From positions 1-6,302 of the forward strand of contig JAOTST010000094.1 of NCBI GenBank assembly GCA_029864785.1: a stretch of DNA of 6,302 bases. Direction: 5' to 3'. Under the pieces are notes generated by a model. The model was given only the letters and a program-made list of their open reading frames with translations. It was not told where the DNA came from and did no database searches. The DNA is from Chromatiales bacterium. Its GTDB lineage: Bacteria; Pseudomonadota; Gammaproteobacteria; Thiohalomonadales; Thiohalomonadaceae. Positions 5,544 to 6,302 of this stretch are shown here, in pieces. Position numbers and translations under genes: made by a program. Numbering within the stretch: the first letter of the stretch is position 1; each line of letters opens with the position of its first letter.

Positions 5544-6302
5544 TTACGCTTCCCGATTAAGCCACTTCGAGACCATCTGTAACAGCGGTTCTTGATTAAA
5601 CGGCTTGCTCATAAAGTCATCCATGCCGGCATCGATCGTTTGTTGGCGATCCTCCTCGGAGGCGTTGGCGGTTACAGCAATGATGGGAATATGTTCCCCC
5701 TCCTTCTCGTTGGCACGAATCTCTTTGGTGGCCTGACAACCATCCATCACCGGCATCTGACAATCCATCAGGATCAAGTCGTAATGCTTTTGTTGAAGCA
5801 TCTCTAACGCCACGGCACCATTTTCAGCAATATCGAGATCCAGCCCACCCTTCTTTAACATGGCTGAGGCGATCATTGCGTTCACCTCATTATCCTCTGC
5901 CAGCAGAATGCGGCCCTCTAATTTTTGGGATGCCGTTGTTAGGTCAGTAGTTGGTTTCTCTTCATGTGCTTCTGTTTTCGCTGAAACTGTCAGGGGCAGG
6001 GTGAACCAGAAGGTAGAGCCCTGTTCCGGAATACTCTCTACACCGATCTCACCGCCCATCAGATTGATTAGGCGTTTGGATATCGTTAATCCTAAACCGG
6101 TTCCGCCATATTTGCGTGCGGTAGAGTTGTCGGCTTGGGTAAATGGTTGAAATAGTTCTTGCTGTGCATCAGAAGAGATACCGATACCGCTATCGATAAT
6201 CTCAACTCTTAATGGATGATGATTATCTTTACGTTCATCGACGACTATTTTTATGATGACCTGTCCCTGCTCGGTAAACTTTATGGCATTGCCGATCAGG
6301 TT
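5544..6302 (-). CDS. Hybrid sensor histidine kinase, C-terminal part (ATPase plus receiver)
   Basis: This minus-strand gene runs off the right edge; the last 252 residues are visible. Numbering from the first complete codon at 6302, residues 1-95 are the end of a histidine-kinase ATPase domain: N box NLIGNAIKFT (1-10), G1 box DSGIGI (37-42), F box LFQPF (50-54) and G2 box GGTGLGL (66-72). After a linker comes a receiver domain (about 130-250) with acidic pocket E136/D137 in AEDN, phosphoacceptor D180 in LILMDCQMPVMDG, T211 in AVTANA and K233 in SKPF. All key residues are present, so phosphorelay is expected. No Hpt domain follows, so a separate Hpt protein or response regulator would receive the phosphate. 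The His-containing dimerisation domain and sensor lie beyond the window. Its stop is 9 bases from that of the convergent lipoprotein gene. Confidence 0.93.
   Translation of the reverse strand, partial: NLIGNAIKFTEQGQVIIKIVVDERKDNHHPLRVEIIDSGIGISSDAQQELFQPFTQADNSTARKYGGTGLGLTISKRLINLMGGEIGVESIPEQGSTFWFTLPLTVSAKTEAHEEKPTTDLTTASQKLEGRILLAEDNEVNAMIASAMLKKGGLDLDIAENGAVALEMLQQKHYDLILMDCQMPVMDGCQATKEIRANEKEGEHIPIIAVTANASEEDRQQTIDAGMDDFMSKPFNQEPLLQMVSKWLNREA

Noticed and set aside
5592..6150. Plus-strand open frames opposite the hybrid kinase
   Set aside because: The minus strand encodes intact ATPase and receiver motifs throughout; the plus-strand peptides have no recognisable features.

Overview
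The window reads as chromosomal core sequence from a gammaproteobacterium. The main evidence is at the left edge, where the first 27 codons of mreB lie on the minus strand, facing away from gatC-gatA-gatB on the plus strand. A divergent mreB / gatCAB arrangement is known from Pseudomonas and relatives. Base composition is moderate: the gat genes look the richest in G+C, and the 5' intergenic region is strongly A+T-rich. I cannot fix the genus from this sequence.

Layout, left to right. (1) 1-83, minus: 5' end of mreB (cell-shape actin), cut by the window edge. (2) 84-441: A+T-rich divergent intergenic region with a three-copy GGGCT motif, a minus-strand 18-codon mini-ORF behind a strong ribosome binding site, and a 13-bp inverted repeat over a candidate ppnP promoter. 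(3) 442-747, plus: ppnP, a small cupin-type nucleoside phosphorylase. (4) 894-1850, plus: a diguanylate cyclase with an N-terminal cyclic-nucleotide-binding-like sensor domain and a complete GGEEF active site plus inhibitory site. (5) 1851-2052: gatC leader with a possible promoter, a hairpin and a perfect DnaA-box 9-mer. (6) 2053-5254, plus: gatC, gatA, gatB, overlapping by one base at gatA/gatB and gatC/gatA, encoding the tRNA-dependent amidotransferase. (7) 5247-5534, plus: a small predicted lipoprotein whose start overlaps the end of gatB. (8) 5544-6302, minus: C-terminal part of a hybrid histidine kinase (ATPase domain plus receiver), converging on the lipoprotein with only 9 bases between stop codons and running off the right edge.

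GatCAB converts misacylated Glu-tRNA(Gln) and/or Asp-tRNA(Asn) to the correct amide form. The lipoprotein is probably translated from the same message. ppnP and the cyclase appear to be separately transcribed single genes placed between mreB and gatCAB. The cyclase and the hybrid kinase are both signalling proteins, but nothing in the sequence ties them to one pathway.

I see no mobile element, CRISPR array, tRNA or rRNA. I did not find a convincing undescribed multi-gene system. The most unusual items are the inverted repeat upstream of ppnP, the degenerate nucleotide pocket of the cyclase, the Met in the MreB phosphate loop, and the uncharacterised lipoprotein coupled to gatB.
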